From the NCBI GenBank assembly GCA_036514635.1, contig DATBWU010000376.1, forward strand, positions 1-46,046: a stretch of 46,046 bases of DNA, read 5' to 3'. Below are positions 15,294-24,282 of this stretch, piece by piece (the stretch's first letter is position 1; each line of letters starts with the position of its first letter). Both the position numbers and the translations under genes were made by a program. This DNA is from DASSFZ01 sp036514635. Its GTDB lineage: Bacteria > Chloroflexota > Anaerolineae > Fen-1058. The notes under the pieces were generated by a model. That model ran no database searches and was not told the origin of the DNA. It was given only the letters and a program-made list of their open reading frames with translations.

Positions 15294-17573
15294 TTACAAC
15301 AACGACGGCATCTCCAGCGCCGGATGTCCTTTCTCGGTGATGTATGCGACCAGGCCCTCCACGTCCGTCGCGATGCGCTCGTCGCAGATCTTGTCGAGCA
15401 GGTCCGGATCGCCCTCGCGCTCGGCGACTTTCTTCAGCGGCTCGGCCATCTGCTCTTTGAGGATGGAGGACATCCACACCACGCGCTTGAACCCGCCGTC
15501 CGCCGACAGGAACTTGCGGCTGAGGATGTAAAACTTGCCATGTCCCATGATGCCGGGCGTCTGCTGGCCGCCGCCGGCCATGCCCGCCAGCGTGCTGAAC
15601 GTCATGCCGGCCGGCGACATGCTGGTATCCTCGCGGCTGAGGACCATCACGCCGTTCGCCTCCGGGATGACCATGGCGATGCACTCGAAGCAGCCGCAGG
15701 CCGTCATCGGGTTTTCCATGATCGAGTAGATCGCTACGTCGTGCACCTGCTGGTGCGACGCGCCCTCGACAAACTCGTTCGAGCCTTGCCAGTAGCCTTT
15801 GGTCGGATCGAGCGACGAGCCTTTCTTGATCGGCTGATTGGGGCCGGTCGGGTTGATCTGATACGAGGCTTTGCAGTCGAGCCAGTTGTATGCGCCGCAC
15901 AGCCCCAGGCGCTCCGGCGTGACGATGCACACGTGATTCGGCGCGAACGACTGGCACAGTGTGCACGAGTAAAACTCCTCGACGTTCTCGTCCGTCAGGT
16001 TGCCCATGCGCACGTTGCGCTCGTCGTACGCCGCGCGGGCGCTGCCCAGCCACTTCTCGAACTCCGCCGGATCGGTGTAAATCGTCACCTGCACCTTATC
16101 GACGATCGCGCCGAAGTCCTCGTGAAAGCGCGCGTGCAGGATGTCGCCGAAGTGCCGCAGCGTGAAGCCCTTGTCGGCCGCCGTCTTGCCGATGCGCACC
16201 CAGGCGATGTCGCGCTGGCCGATGTGCTGGATGCCCGACGCGCCGTTGACGAAGTGGTGAATCTGCCGTTCCAGCACCGGCTCGAAGTCTTTTTGCATCT
16301 GCCGCCCGGCGACCTCGACGACGATGCCCATGTTTATCGCGCTGCCTTCCGGCACGCCGCTGAAGTCCGGGCCGACGACTTCGATCTTGCCATCCTGCAC
16401 CTTGTCGAAATCGATCATGCGCAGATACTCGAAGCACTTGGAGTACTTACCGCCGAACTCGACGCGCATATCGGCCTTGCGCACCACCTCGCCCTCGAAG
16501 GCCGAGCCGTACGGAACCGGGATCGGCACCTCCGAGACCTTCACTTTGACGCCGCGCACCTCGATGCATTTCTGCACCAGTTTCTCGGCGCGCTCCAGAT
16601 CGTCCTTGCCTTCGATCTCGTTGAACGGCATCGACACGACGTGCTCGTAGGTCGTGACGCCGGTCGGCAGGATTTCCGGGATGACGGTATCGGCGATGAC
16701 GGGGAAGCCGAAGTTGATCGCGCCCGCCGCCGTCGCGTATTTCAGATCGTCCACTTCGCCCAGCGCCAGCACGAAGGCGAACACGCGATTCTTGTTGTAC
16801 AGCAGGATGTCGCGCGCCATGCCGCCCTTCATGCCGCCGAAAGTGAGCGCCGAGCGCACCGCGAAGCCCAGTGCGTAGATCGCGCTGACGGTGTCGGTGC
16901 CGAATGGCACGGTGTACGTGTCGTAACCCAGTTCGACGCCTTCTTCCATCAGTTGGTGGATGACACTGCGGCCGTTCACGTTGCCGGACAGGAAACACAA
17001 AATGTTCCGCCGCTGCAACTCGCGCACGATCTTCACGGCCACTTCGTTCGACTTCGCGCAGCCGACGATCGCCGCGAAGCCGGGCATCCGGCCATCCACC
17101 AGTTGAATGCCCCACGAGCGCAACTGAATGTCGTCGATGGGGCCGTTGAGGTGGCCGTCGCCATCCTTCTGGAATTCGGGGCTGGTGAACGATGTGCCGC
17201 CCGCCAGTCTGAAGCCAGGCAATCGTTCCGGCTGCTGGTTGTAGGCGAAGCGCACCGCCTCGATCGCCTCTTCGGCGAGCAGTGTCGCCATGCCGGCGTC
17301 GAGCGTCTCGCCCAGGTAGGGCGTCCAGCGCCGATCGGGTGGGATAGGATGCAACAATCCTTTCGCCCTCTCCAGCACCGGTTGCAGATCGCCGAGCTTC
17401 TCGATCGCCCGACCGGTCATGCCGAGGATCAGTGGCAAGTGGTAAGCCGTGTTCGGAAACGCGACCGGCGTCTCCGGCCCCTTCTCGGTCAGGGCCTTAT
17501 TGAGTAGATTCTCGAATTCGTTGACGACGTAGTTCGCGCCGCGAATGGCGCGGGTGGCGATGTAGCGGGACAT
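15294..17573 (-). CDS. acsB: Acetyl-CoA synthase (CODH/ACS beta subunit)
   Basis: AcsB condenses CO, a methyl group from AcsCD and CoA to acetyl-CoA at its nickel A-cluster. The 759-residue length is that of the full bacterial enzyme, including the N-terminal CODH-binding domain. The 4Fe-4S ligands appear in SCTLCQSFAPNHVC and ERLGLCGAYNWLDC (roughly residues 533-560). The distal-nickel Cys-Gly-Cys is in MTACGCFEC near residue 624. A conserved NPTGPNQPI follows the cluster region. AGGAG precedes ATG 17573. Unlike most acetogens, the gene is separated from cooS by an ABC transporter pair. Confidence 0.96.
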   Translation of the reverse strand: MSRYIATRAIRGANYVVNEFENLLNKALTEKGPETPVAFPNTAYHLPLILGMTGRAIEKLGDLQPVLERAKGLLHPIPPDRRWTPYLGETLDAGMATLLAEEAIEAVRFAYNQQPERLPGFRLAGGTSFTSPEFQKDGDGHLNGPIDDIQLRSWGIQLVDGRMPGFAAIVGCAKSNEVAVKIVRELQRRNILCFLSGNVNGRSVIHQLMEEGVELGYDTYTVPFGTDTVSAIYALGFAVRSALTFGGMKGGMARDILLYNKNRVFAFVLALGEVDDLKYATAAGAINFGFPVIADTVIPEILPTGVTTYEHVVSMPFNEIEGKDDLERAEKLVQKCIEVRGVKVKVSEVPIPVPYGSAFEGEVVRKADMRVEFGGKYSKCFEYLRMIDFDKVQDGKIEVVGPDFSGVPEGSAINMGIVVEVAGRQMQKDFEPVLERQIHHFVNGASGIQHIGQRDIAWVRIGKTAADKGFTLRHFGDILHARFHEDFGAIVDKVQVTIYTDPAEFEKWLGSARAAYDERNVRMGNLTDENVEEFYSCTLCQSFAPNHVCIVTPERLGLCGAYNWLDCKASYQINPTGPNQPIKKGSSLDPTKGYWQGSNEFVEGASHQQVHDVAIYSIMENPMTACGCFECIAMVIPEANGVMVLSREDTSMSPAGMTFSTLAGMAGGGQQTPGIMGHGKFYILSRKFLSADGGFKRVVWMSSILKEQMAEPLKKVAEREGDPDLLDKICDERIATDVEGLVAYITEKGHPALEMPSLL

Positions 17574-17616
17574 AGGTTCACTCCTGTGAGTAGGGACGAG
17601 ACATCCGGGAACTCCG

Positions 17617-18426
17617 TTACTGCAGGAAAATGCTGATCACGAACGGCGCCAGGGCCAGCAGCGCCATCAGCGGGTGGCCTCGCCGGGCCTGGTTGCGGCT
17701 ATCCCAGTTGAACAGGTAGATCGCCAGGCCAAAGGCCAACAGGCCGCCGGTCAGCAGGCTGATGAGCGAGATCGCTGGATTCAGCACAGTGGCCCCGTCG
17801 TAGGCCAGCCCCACGAACGCCTGCATCGCATGGCTGGTGGGCAGCAGCGCCGCGAAGGGACGGAGCGCTTCGGGCAACAGACTGAGAGGCATCATCAGCC
17901 CGCCGATGAGCATGGACGGCAGGAAGATCAGCTGCGACCACAGGACGGTGGCCTGCGTGTCGGCGGAGATGACGCCGATGAGCGCGCCGATCGCGCCGCA
18001 GGCGAAAGCCGTCACCAGGGCGACGAGCGCAAAAGCACCCCAGTGGATCGGCGCGACACCTTTAAAGAGCGGTGGCGCCGTGAGGACGATGATCGTTGAG
18101 GCGATCAGGACGTGGAAGACCTTCGTCAGCACGGGGATGGTCAGGATGGAGAGGGCCGGGACGCCGTTGATCTTGAAACTGCGATAGATGCCGGCTTCAC
18201 GGGCATCCACCAGCGGGTTGGGTAGGCCCAGGATCGTGCTGGCCATGATCGCGAAGACGACCATCGCCGGGACCATGGTCTCGGCGAAGCCGGGGTTGAT
18301 CTGGGTCATCACCAGCCCCATCAGGGCGTAAAAGCCCAACGGGAAGAGATAGTTGAGAAGAAGCTGATTCGGGTTCCGCAGGCCGGTCTTGAACTCGAAG
18401 GCAAAATGCTGCGCAAAGGCGGTCAT
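17617..18426 (-). CDS. ABC-2 type transporter permease
   Basis: A 269-residue inner-membrane protein with six predicted helices and the ABC-2 permease layout: cytosolic N-terminus (FAFEFKTGLRNPNQLLLNYL), a central GLPNPLVDAREAGIYRSFKI coupling segment, and MLIGGLMMPLSLLPEALRP near helix 5. It pairs with the ATPase just upstream by a four-base ATGA overlap. Substrates of such two-gene exporters are typically lipids, drugs or peptides and cannot be guessed here. It lies 44 bases upstream of acsB on the same strand, so it should be on the same transcript as cooS and acsB. Confidence 0.9.
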   Translation of the reverse strand: MTAFAQHFAFEFKTGLRNPNQLLLNYLFPLGFYALMGLVMTQINPGFAETMVPAMVVFAIMASTILGLPNPLVDAREAGIYRSFKINGVPALSILTIPVLTKVFHVLIASTIIVLTAPPLFKGVAPIHWGAFALVALVTAFACGAIGALIGVISADTQATVLWSQLIFLPSMLIGGLMMPLSLLPEALRPFAALLPTSHAMQAFVGLAYDGATVLNPAISLISLLTGGLLAFGLAIYLFNWDSRNQARRGHPLMALLALAPFVISIFLQ

Positions 18427-19340
18427 CGGGCGCCTCCCACGTTCGTAATCTCGAGGAAACGTTCTTCCAGCGAAGGGCGTTCAACCCGCAGGTCAACCAG
18501 TTTGTCGTTGTGCGCGGCAATGTAGCCGAGCAACGCTGTAACCGTGGGGCCGGGATCGGTGCTGTAGTAGATGACGTAGTCTTCTTTGATGAGATGCTGT
18601 TGGACGCCGGGGAAGGCCGCGCCATCGTGGCGCAGCACGGACTGGTCGGTGCGGACAGACACCTTGGTCAGCCCCGCGCCGGTGGCCGTGAGTTCGCGGG
18701 GCGTGCCGGCCGCCACCATTTTGCCGCGCAGCAGGATGGCGACCCGGTCCGTCATCTTCTCCGCTTCGGCCATGTCGTGCGTGGCCAGGAGAATAGTGGC
18801 GCCGCTCTCCTTCAGTTCCTGCATCAGAGTGTGCAGCTCGGTGCGGGAGTTCACGTCCAATCCTGCGGTCGGCTCGTCGAAGATCACGACCGGAGGCCGG
18901 TGGGCGACCGCCAGCGCCAGCGCCAGCCGGCGCTGCTGCCCGGTCGAGAGTTCGCGGAACTGGCTGCGCCGCTTCTCCTGCAGCCCCAGGCGTTCCAGCA
19001 AATCGTAGCGCGGCGCGACGCCGTGGTAGGCGCAGAAGAAGCGCATGGCTTCGTCCACGCGCATGTTCGCGGGCAGGCCCGAGGTCTGCAGCTGCACGCC
19101 GATCAGGTTGCGCAGTTTGCGCGGCTCACGATCAGGCGCGACGTCCAGGATGCGCAGCGTCCCACCGTCGGGCCGGCGGATGCCTTCCAGGCATTCCAGC
19201 GTGGTGGTCTTGCCCGCGCCGTTCGGCCCCAGCAACCCGAAGATCTCGCCGCGCTGCACTTCGAAGCTGATGCCGGAAGCGGCCACGACGCTGGCGTATG
19301 TCTTACGAAAATCCTTCACCGAAAGAATCACATCGTTCAT
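18423..19340 (-). CDS. ABC transporter ATP-binding protein
   Basis: A 305-residue ABC-2 type ATPase. Walker A is LLGPNGAGKTTTLE, the signature is ELSTGQQRRLALALAVA, Walker B is VVIFDEPTAGLDVNSR and the switch His is in LLATHDMAEAEKMTD. The C-terminal 80 residues are the variable domain usual for this class. The ATG at 19340 overlaps the cooS stop as ATGA, and its own stop overlaps the permease start as ATGA, so cooS, ATPase and permease are translationally coupled. It is not a CooC-type nickel ATPase: the ABC signature is present and the CooC motifs are absent. Confidence 0.92.
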   Translation of the reverse strand: MNDVILSVKDFRKTYASVVAASGISFEVQRGEIFGLLGPNGAGKTTTLECLEGIRRPDGGTLRILDVAPDREPRKLRNLIGVQLQTSGLPANMRVDEAMRFFCAYHGVAPRYDLLERLGLQEKRRSQFRELSTGQQRRLALALAVAHRPPVVIFDEPTAGLDVNSRTELHTLMQELKESGATILLATHDMAEAEKMTDRVAILLRGKMVAAGTPRELTATGAGLTKVSVRTDQSVLRHDGAAFPGVQQHLIKEDYVIYYSTDPGPTVTALLGYIAAHNDKLVDLRVERPSLEERFLEITNVGGAR

Positions 19341-21349
19341 GGCGACCCCTTTAGAGCCCAGCTCCCGCCATACAACGCCATTGCCTGCTCTTCGATCGGC
19401 AGCGCTTCGATCTCCGCCATGCGCCAGTCGCCGCTGCGACCGAACGCCACTTTGCCGTATTCCGGCAGGCCGAGCGCGGCGCGCTTCTTGTCGATGTGCG
19501 CCAGCGTCTCGCGCAGCATCGTCTCGTCGTCTTTGGCGAAGATCATCCGCCCGCCAAGTTCTTTCTCCCACACGGCATCCATCACGCGCGTCACTTCGTC
19601 GCTGAACTCGATCGGCGATTCGATGCCGAAGATGACGCACGCGCCCGACGCCGCCGCGTAGGCCCCGATCGCCAGCGCCTTCTCGCTCATCCACTCCGGC
19701 GCGAGGCCGACGGCGGGGATGTCGGAAATGTCGTCGCCCAGGCCGCCTTCCTGCGCCATCTGCGTCAGCACGGTGAGGATGCGCGTGTTGTCCACGCACG
19801 ATCCCATGTGCAGCACGGGCGGCATGCCGGTGGCCTCGCACACTTCGCGCAAGCCCGGTCCGGCAAATTCGAGCGCGGCTTCGCCGGTCAGGTAACCCAT
19901 CTTGCCGGAGGCCAGCGCGCCGCACCCGGTCTGCACGACGAGCACATCGTTCTTCAGCAGTTCGCGCGTGAGCCAGGTGTGGCTCTTATCCTGCGTGACG
20001 CGCGGGTTGTTGCAGCCCACGTCGGCGACGACGCCGCGCAGTCGCCCGGCCATGATCGCATCGTTGAGGGGCCGGAACGACGCGCGGTACGATCCGCCGA
20101 GCATGTAGTTGATGTATTCGTGCGAGAAGCCCGGCACCAGGTCTTCGGCCTCGTCGGGGATGACGACCTCGCCGCGATTGGCGAAGTTGTCGATGGCGAT
20201 CTTCAGAATCTGGCGGGCGATGTCCAGTGCGCGATGCTCGTCGAACTCGACGTGGATACCGCCCTGAATCATCACCTTCGGCGAGGTGGTGATGAACTTG
20301 GTGTGGAACTTGCTCGCCAGGTTCGGCAGCGCCTGCATGATGCACTGCACATCGACGACCATCGCCTCGACCGCGCCCGTGATCAACGCCAGTTCTTGGT
20401 TGAGGAAGTTGCCCGCCGAGGGCACGCCTTGCCGCAGTAGAATCTCGTTCGAGGTGCAGCAGATGCCAGCCAGGTTGATGCCCTTCGCGCCCTTGCTGCG
20501 CGCGTATTCGATCAGCTCCGGGTCCTGCGACGCGGCGACGATCATCTCGGATAGTGTCGGCTCGTGGCCGTGCAGCACGACGTTGACCTCGTCGGCCTTC
20601 AACACGCCCAGGTTCACCTGCCCGACCCTCGGCGCAGGGGTGCCGAACAGAACGTCGGACAGATCGGTGGCGATCATCGAGCCGCCCCACCCGTCCGCCA
20701 GCGCGGCGCGCAGCGCACCTTTCAAGATGTGCTCCGGGTGCTGATCGTCGCCCATGTGCGTGCGGTGCAGCACTTCCACGACCTCGCGGTCGATGCCGCG
20801 CGGGACGATGCCGTACTTGCGCCAGAGTTCCTGCCGCTTCTTCGGCGCACGCTTGACGAAGGCCAGCTCGCCTTTCTGCTGGCCGAACTCGCTGATCGCC
20901 TTGAGCGCGACTTCCTTGGCCAGCGCCTCCGCCGATTTGCCATCGACGGGGATGTTGTAGTGTCGGGCCACGGCGCGCAATTTGGCCGCGTCGCGAATCT
21001 GGTAGCCCTGCGCTTCGCCTTCGGCGGCGGCGAGCAGCGTGAAGGCTACATCGCGCCCGTGATCCGAGTGGGCCGCCGATCCGGCGGCGATAGCGCGGGC
21101 CATGTTGCGCGCCGCAATCGTATCGACCGTCGCGCCGCACACACCGACCTGCCCGTCTTTCGTGATCCGGCATGGCCCCATGAAGCAGTTCTTGCAGCAC
21201 ATGCCGGACGCGCCTGCGCCGATGGGACAGGGAACCATCGCCTCCGCGCGTGTGAAGGCGGTCTCCAATCCCAACTCGTCGGCGCGAATGAGCAACTGCT
21301 GAGAAGCCCGATCGATCGACCGCTCTTCTACCGTTCGCTTTTTCGCCAT
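19337..21349 (-). CDS. cooS: Anaerobic carbon monoxide dehydrogenase catalytic subunit
   Basis: The nickel-iron-sulfur enzyme that interconverts CO2 and CO and supplies CO to AcsB (also called acsA in acetogens). Of 670 residues, the N-terminus holds the D/B-cluster ligands Cys 41, 51, 52, 55 and 60 in the CPIGAG...GMCCKNCFMGPC pattern. C-cluster segments follow: GICCTSNEILLRQG, DVGCNNPRVTQDKSH, VLVVQTGCGALASGKMG and HMGSCVDNTRIL. GGAG precedes ATG 21349. The stop overlaps the next gene (ATGA). No cooC nickel-insertion gene is visible in the window. Confidence 0.96.
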   Translation of the reverse strand: MAKKRTVEERSIDRASQQLLIRADELGLETAFTRAEAMVPCPIGAGASGMCCKNCFMGPCRITKDGQVGVCGATVDTIAARNMARAIAAGSAAHSDHGRDVAFTLLAAAEGEAQGYQIRDAAKLRAVARHYNIPVDGKSAEALAKEVALKAISEFGQQKGELAFVKRAPKKRQELWRKYGIVPRGIDREVVEVLHRTHMGDDQHPEHILKGALRAALADGWGGSMIATDLSDVLFGTPAPRVGQVNLGVLKADEVNVVLHGHEPTLSEMIVAASQDPELIEYARSKGAKGINLAGICCTSNEILLRQGVPSAGNFLNQELALITGAVEAMVVDVQCIMQALPNLASKFHTKFITTSPKVMIQGGIHVEFDEHRALDIARQILKIAIDNFANRGEVVIPDEAEDLVPGFSHEYINYMLGGSYRASFRPLNDAIMAGRLRGVVADVGCNNPRVTQDKSHTWLTRELLKNDVLVVQTGCGALASGKMGYLTGEAALEFAGPGLREVCEATGMPPVLHMGSCVDNTRILTVLTQMAQEGGLGDDISDIPAVGLAPEWMSEKALAIGAYAAASGACVIFGIESPIEFSDEVTRVMDAVWEKELGGRMIFAKDDETMLRETLAHIDKKRAALGLPEYGKVAFGRSGDWRMAEIEALPIEEQAMALYGGSWALKGSP

Positions 21350-21398
21350 CCTACTCTCCTCTCATTCCGGGAAATGACTGTGTATGCCAGCCCATGAT

Positions 21399-21475
21399 TT
21401 CACCGCAGAGCGCGCATAGATCGCAGAGAGACCTAAACTCTCTGCGCCCTCCGCGCCTCGGCGGTGAAGAAGGGA
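21399..21475. repeat. CACCGCAGAG...CTCTGCGG palindromic repeat
   Basis: TCACCGCAGAGCGCGCATAG is mirrored by CTCTGCGCCCTCCGCGCC and GGCGGTGAAG. The same family occurs at 28122-28157, 35380-35470 and 43770-43832, with pieces at 2725 and 27646. It fills the 140-base gap between cooS and the upstream cyclic-nucleotide-binding gene. Confidence 0.8.
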
Positions 21476-21489
21476 TTTTGCAGCACTCT

Positions 21490-21954
21490 CTAATCTCCAG
21501 GGTCAACCTGAAACATCCTCAGCAACTGATCGCTCATGCCCATCGATCGATTCGCGGCGACCTGAGCGATGCGCTCTAACAACAACTTGCCGAGATCGGG
21601 GTAGGTCTGCATCACGTACCGCAGATCGCACCCCAGCGCAGCCAGCGCGTGCGTCTCGCTGAGACACACCGCCGACGCGGTGTAGGTCGGGCGGCCGAGC
21701 GCCGCCGACCAGCCCCACAGGCTGCCGGGCTGAACCACGTTCACGTCGACCTGCCCGCCGTCGTAGTGCATAACGCGGATGGCAACGCGGCCCGACACCA
21801 GCAGGTAAAGTTCGCTGGCCTCGTCGCCCTCGGCGAAGACTTCGCTTCCAGCGGGGAAGACCACGCACCGGAAGAGCGGCGCGAGCAATGCCAGCTGCTC
21901 GGCGCTCATCCCTTCAAAGAAAGACAGGCCCGCCAGGTCTTCCGGTAGCATCAT
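21490..21954 (-). CDS. Stand-alone cyclic-nucleotide-binding (CNBD) protein
   Basis: A 154-residue protein consisting of one cNMP-binding fold: FFEGMSAEQLALLAPLFRCV, then SEVFAEGDEASELYLLVSGRVAIR, and GSLWGWSAALGRP at the phosphate-binding cassette. The usual RxA signature is degenerate (RPTYTASAV). There is no helix-turn-helix, so it is not a Crp-type regulator as it stands. I start it at ATG 21954, behind GGGA; the frame stays open upstream. A second, distinct CNBD-only protein lies in the hydrogenase region (34840-35307). It is probably a sensor working through a partner protein. Confidence 0.8.
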   Translation of the reverse strand: MMLPEDLAGLSFFEGMSAEQLALLAPLFRCVVFPAGSEVFAEGDEASELYLLVSGRVAIRVMHYDGGQVDVNVVQPGSLWGWSAALGRPTYTASAVCLSETHALAALGCDLRYVMQTYPDLGKLLLERIAQVAANRSMGMSDQLLRMFQVDPGD

Positions 21955-22059
21955 TCGTCCCTTGAATCGCTCGGATCGATTTAGCCTGTGCCTCGCCGTC
22001 TGCGCCTGAAACATCCGATTCCTCATCCCGATAAGGTGTCGTCCAAAAGCAACTTCCTG

Positions 22060-22150
22060 TTGTCATGACGAAAGACCAAGGACCGCTGCACGTGTCGAAG
22101 GCATTGGTCTATCGTCGTTTGTCCTTCGTCGCAGACCGAAAGTCAGTTTT
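22060..22150. repeat. Palindromic GACGAA-type repeat
   Basis: CATGACGAAAGACCAAGGAC is followed 45 bases later by GTTTGTCCTTCGTCGCAGAC. It lies between fhs and the CNBD gene; the rest of the 263-base gap holds no gene. Confidence 0.75.
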
Positions 22151-22217
22151 GGACAAGTTCCAAGCCGCCCTGCCCGCTCGCGACCACGCGCCGTCACGAA
22201 CGGGCAGGACGCAAACG

Positions 22218-24194
22218 CTAAAACAGTCCCAGTACTTTACCCGTCCCCAGATCGAGATCGACATCGAAGAACACAGGCCGGGTCGGCAGGCCGGGCATGG
22301 TGCGCATCGCGCCGCACAGCGGGTATAGGAAGCCTGCGCCGACCGAGGCCCGAATGTCGCGGATGGGCAGCCGCCAGCCGGTGGGGCGGCCCTTGACATT
22401 CGGATCGTGTGTGAGGCTGAGATGCGTCTTGGCCATGTTGATCGGCAGCCGGTCGAAGCCCAGCCGCGTATACAGTTCGATCTTGGCCTCGGCTTCCGGC
22501 GTGTAATCCACGCCGTCCGCGCCGTAAATCTTCGTCGCGATCGTTTCGATCTTCTGCTTGATGGGCACATCGAGCGGATACAGGAACTCAAAGTGATTCA
22601 TCTTCTTGGCCGCGGCCATGACTGCTTCGCCCAGCTCGATAGCGCCCTTGCCGCCGTGCATCCAGTGCGTGCACTTGAACGCGCCCTCGGCTCCGGCTGC
22701 CAGCGCGATCTTCTGCACCAGCTTGATTTCCGCTTCGGTGTCGTACTTGAACGAGTTGACGGCGACGACCACTGGCACGCCGAACAGCTTGGCGTTCTCG
22801 ATGTGCTTGGCCAGGTTGCCCGCGCCCTTCTCCAGAAGCGGCAGGTTCTCCTCGGTGTAGGCTTTGTCCAGCGGCCGCCCGGCGACGACCTTCGGCCCGC
22901 CGCCGTGCATCTTCAGCGCGCGGATCGTCGCCACAATCACGATCACGTTCGGGATCAGCCCCGAGTAACGGCACTTGACATCCAGGAACTTCTCCATGCC
23001 GATATCCGCGCCGAACCCCGACTCGGTGATGACGTAGTCGGCCAGTTTCAACGCGATCTGATCGGCGACGATCGAGGAGTTCCCGTGAGCGATGTTAGCA
23101 AATGGCCCGGCGTGGACGAAAGCGGGCGTGCCTTCCAGCGTCTGCATCAGGTTGGGCATGATCGCGTCCTTCATCAGGACCGTCATCGCTCCGGCCACGC
23201 CCAGGTCTTCGGCCGTGATCGGATCACCCTGCTTGCCGGTGCCGACCACGATGCGGCCCAATCGCTCACGCATGTCGGCCAGGCTGGTGGTCAGGCCCAG
23301 AATCGCCATCACCTCACTGGCGACGGAGATGTCGAAACCGGTCAGGCGCTCGTTACCCTTTTCCTCGTCGCCCAGACCGATCTGGATGCGCCGCAGGTGA
23401 CGATCATTCACATCTACCACACGCTGCCAGGTGATGCTGTCAGGATCGATATCCAGCCGGAACAGTCGTCGCTTGTCCGCCGGTGTCAGGTCGCTAAATG
23501 CCTCTGCTGCAATACCGAGCTTCGCCATGCGCTTGCGGATCGATGGGGCCAGGTAGCCGTCCGGGCAGAATGCGCGGGCGAGTTTCTCGTCGTCGGCTTG
23601 AGCGCGCTCGTGCAAGATGCGCGCGTCGATCGCCGCCGCGAGCAGGTTGTTGGCGGCACTCACGGCGTGGATGTCGCCGGTCAGGTGCAGGTTGAAGTCC
23701 TCCATCGGGATGACCTGCGAGTAGCCGCCGCCGGCCGCGCCGCCCTTGATGCCAAACGTAGGGCCTTGCGACGGCTGGCGGATGCAGGTGAAGACGCGCT
23801 GCCCCAAGTGCGCGCCGAGCGCCTGCGACAAGCCGCACGTCGTCGTCGTCTTGCCTTCGCCAAGCGGCGTGGGCGTGATGGCCGTCACGTCGACGTACTT
23901 GCCGCTCTTGCGCCTGGCCAGCCGATCGCGCACGTCAAGATGGACCTTCGCCTTGTACGGGCCGAACAACTCTAGCTCGTCGGGCCGGAGGCCGACCTCC
24001 TCTGCGATTTGCAGGACGGGCTTGAGTTTCGCCGCCTGCGCGATCTCGATGTCGCTCGGCACGGGATCGAGCAGCTTGAGCCGCGTCGGCGTGAAGGCGA
24101 CGGCCTTCTTCATCCGGCCATGGCCGTTCGCCGACTTCGGTTTAGCCTTGGGCTTCGATCGAATAGGCTTGGTTAAAGTCTTGGTCTTTGGCAC
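22218..24194 (-). CDS. fhs: Formate-tetrahydrofolate ligase with basic N-terminal extension
   Basis: Fhs activates formate with ATP to 10-formyl-THF, the entry of the methyl branch. The P-loop is TPLGEGKTTTTCGL, preceded by KYVDVTAITPT; other family segments are QPSQGPTFGIKGGAAGGGY, FNLHLTGDIHAVSAANNLL, DISVASEVMAILGL and FVHAGPFANIAHGNSS. At about 658 residues it is roughly 100 longer than the usual 555. The extra is an N-terminal Lys/Pro-rich tail (KPIRSKPKAKPKSANGHGR) plus small insertions. I choose GTG 24194, because AGGAG lies at the right distance; the upstream ATG 24209 would bury that site. A chromosomal partner folD is not in view. Confidence 0.94.
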   Translation of the reverse strand: MPKTKTLTKPIRSKPKAKPKSANGHGRMKKAVAFTPTRLKLLDPVPSDIEIAQAAKLKPVLQIAEEVGLRPDELELFGPYKAKVHLDVRDRLARRKSGKYVDVTAITPTPLGEGKTTTTCGLSQALGAHLGQRVFTCIRQPSQGPTFGIKGGAAGGGYSQVIPMEDFNLHLTGDIHAVSAANNLLAAAIDARILHERAQADDEKLARAFCPDGYLAPSIRKRMAKLGIAAEAFSDLTPADKRRLFRLDIDPDSITWQRVVDVNDRHLRRIQIGLGDEEKGNERLTGFDISVASEVMAILGLTTSLADMRERLGRIVVGTGKQGDPITAEDLGVAGAMTVLMKDAIMPNLMQTLEGTPAFVHAGPFANIAHGNSSIVADQIALKLADYVITESGFGADIGMEKFLDVKCRYSGLIPNVIVIVATIRALKMHGGGPKVVAGRPLDKAYTEENLPLLEKGAGNLAKHIENAKLFGVPVVVAVNSFKYDTEAEIKLVQKIALAAGAEGAFKCTHWMHGGKGAIELGEAVMAAAKKMNHFEFLYPLDVPIKQKIETIATKIYGADGVDYTPEAEAKIELYTRLGFDRLPINMAKTHLSLTHDPNVKGRPTGWRLPIRDIRASVGAGFLYPLCGAMRTMPGLPTRPVFFDVDLDLGTGKVLGLF

Positions 24195-24282
24195 GGTTAA
24201 TCTCCTCATGTGTGAACATCGCGTGCGAAGAACACGAAGGGATACCAGAGTTCCGTGTATGTCCCTTCATGTCCCTATCGGA

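Noticed and set aside
15276..17507. A 743-codon open frame antisense to acsB
   Set aside because: It is Arg/His/Asp-rich, has no family motif and mirrors a high-GC gene; acsB on the other strand is certain.
18423..19340. CooC-type nickel-insertion ATPase for CODH
   Set aside because: The protein has the ABC signature ELSTGQQRR and overlaps an ABC-2 permease, so it is a transporter ATPase.
22407..23975. A 522-codon open frame antisense to fhs
   Set aside because: Composition is typical of an antisense shadow, and the fhs motifs on the minus strand are complete.
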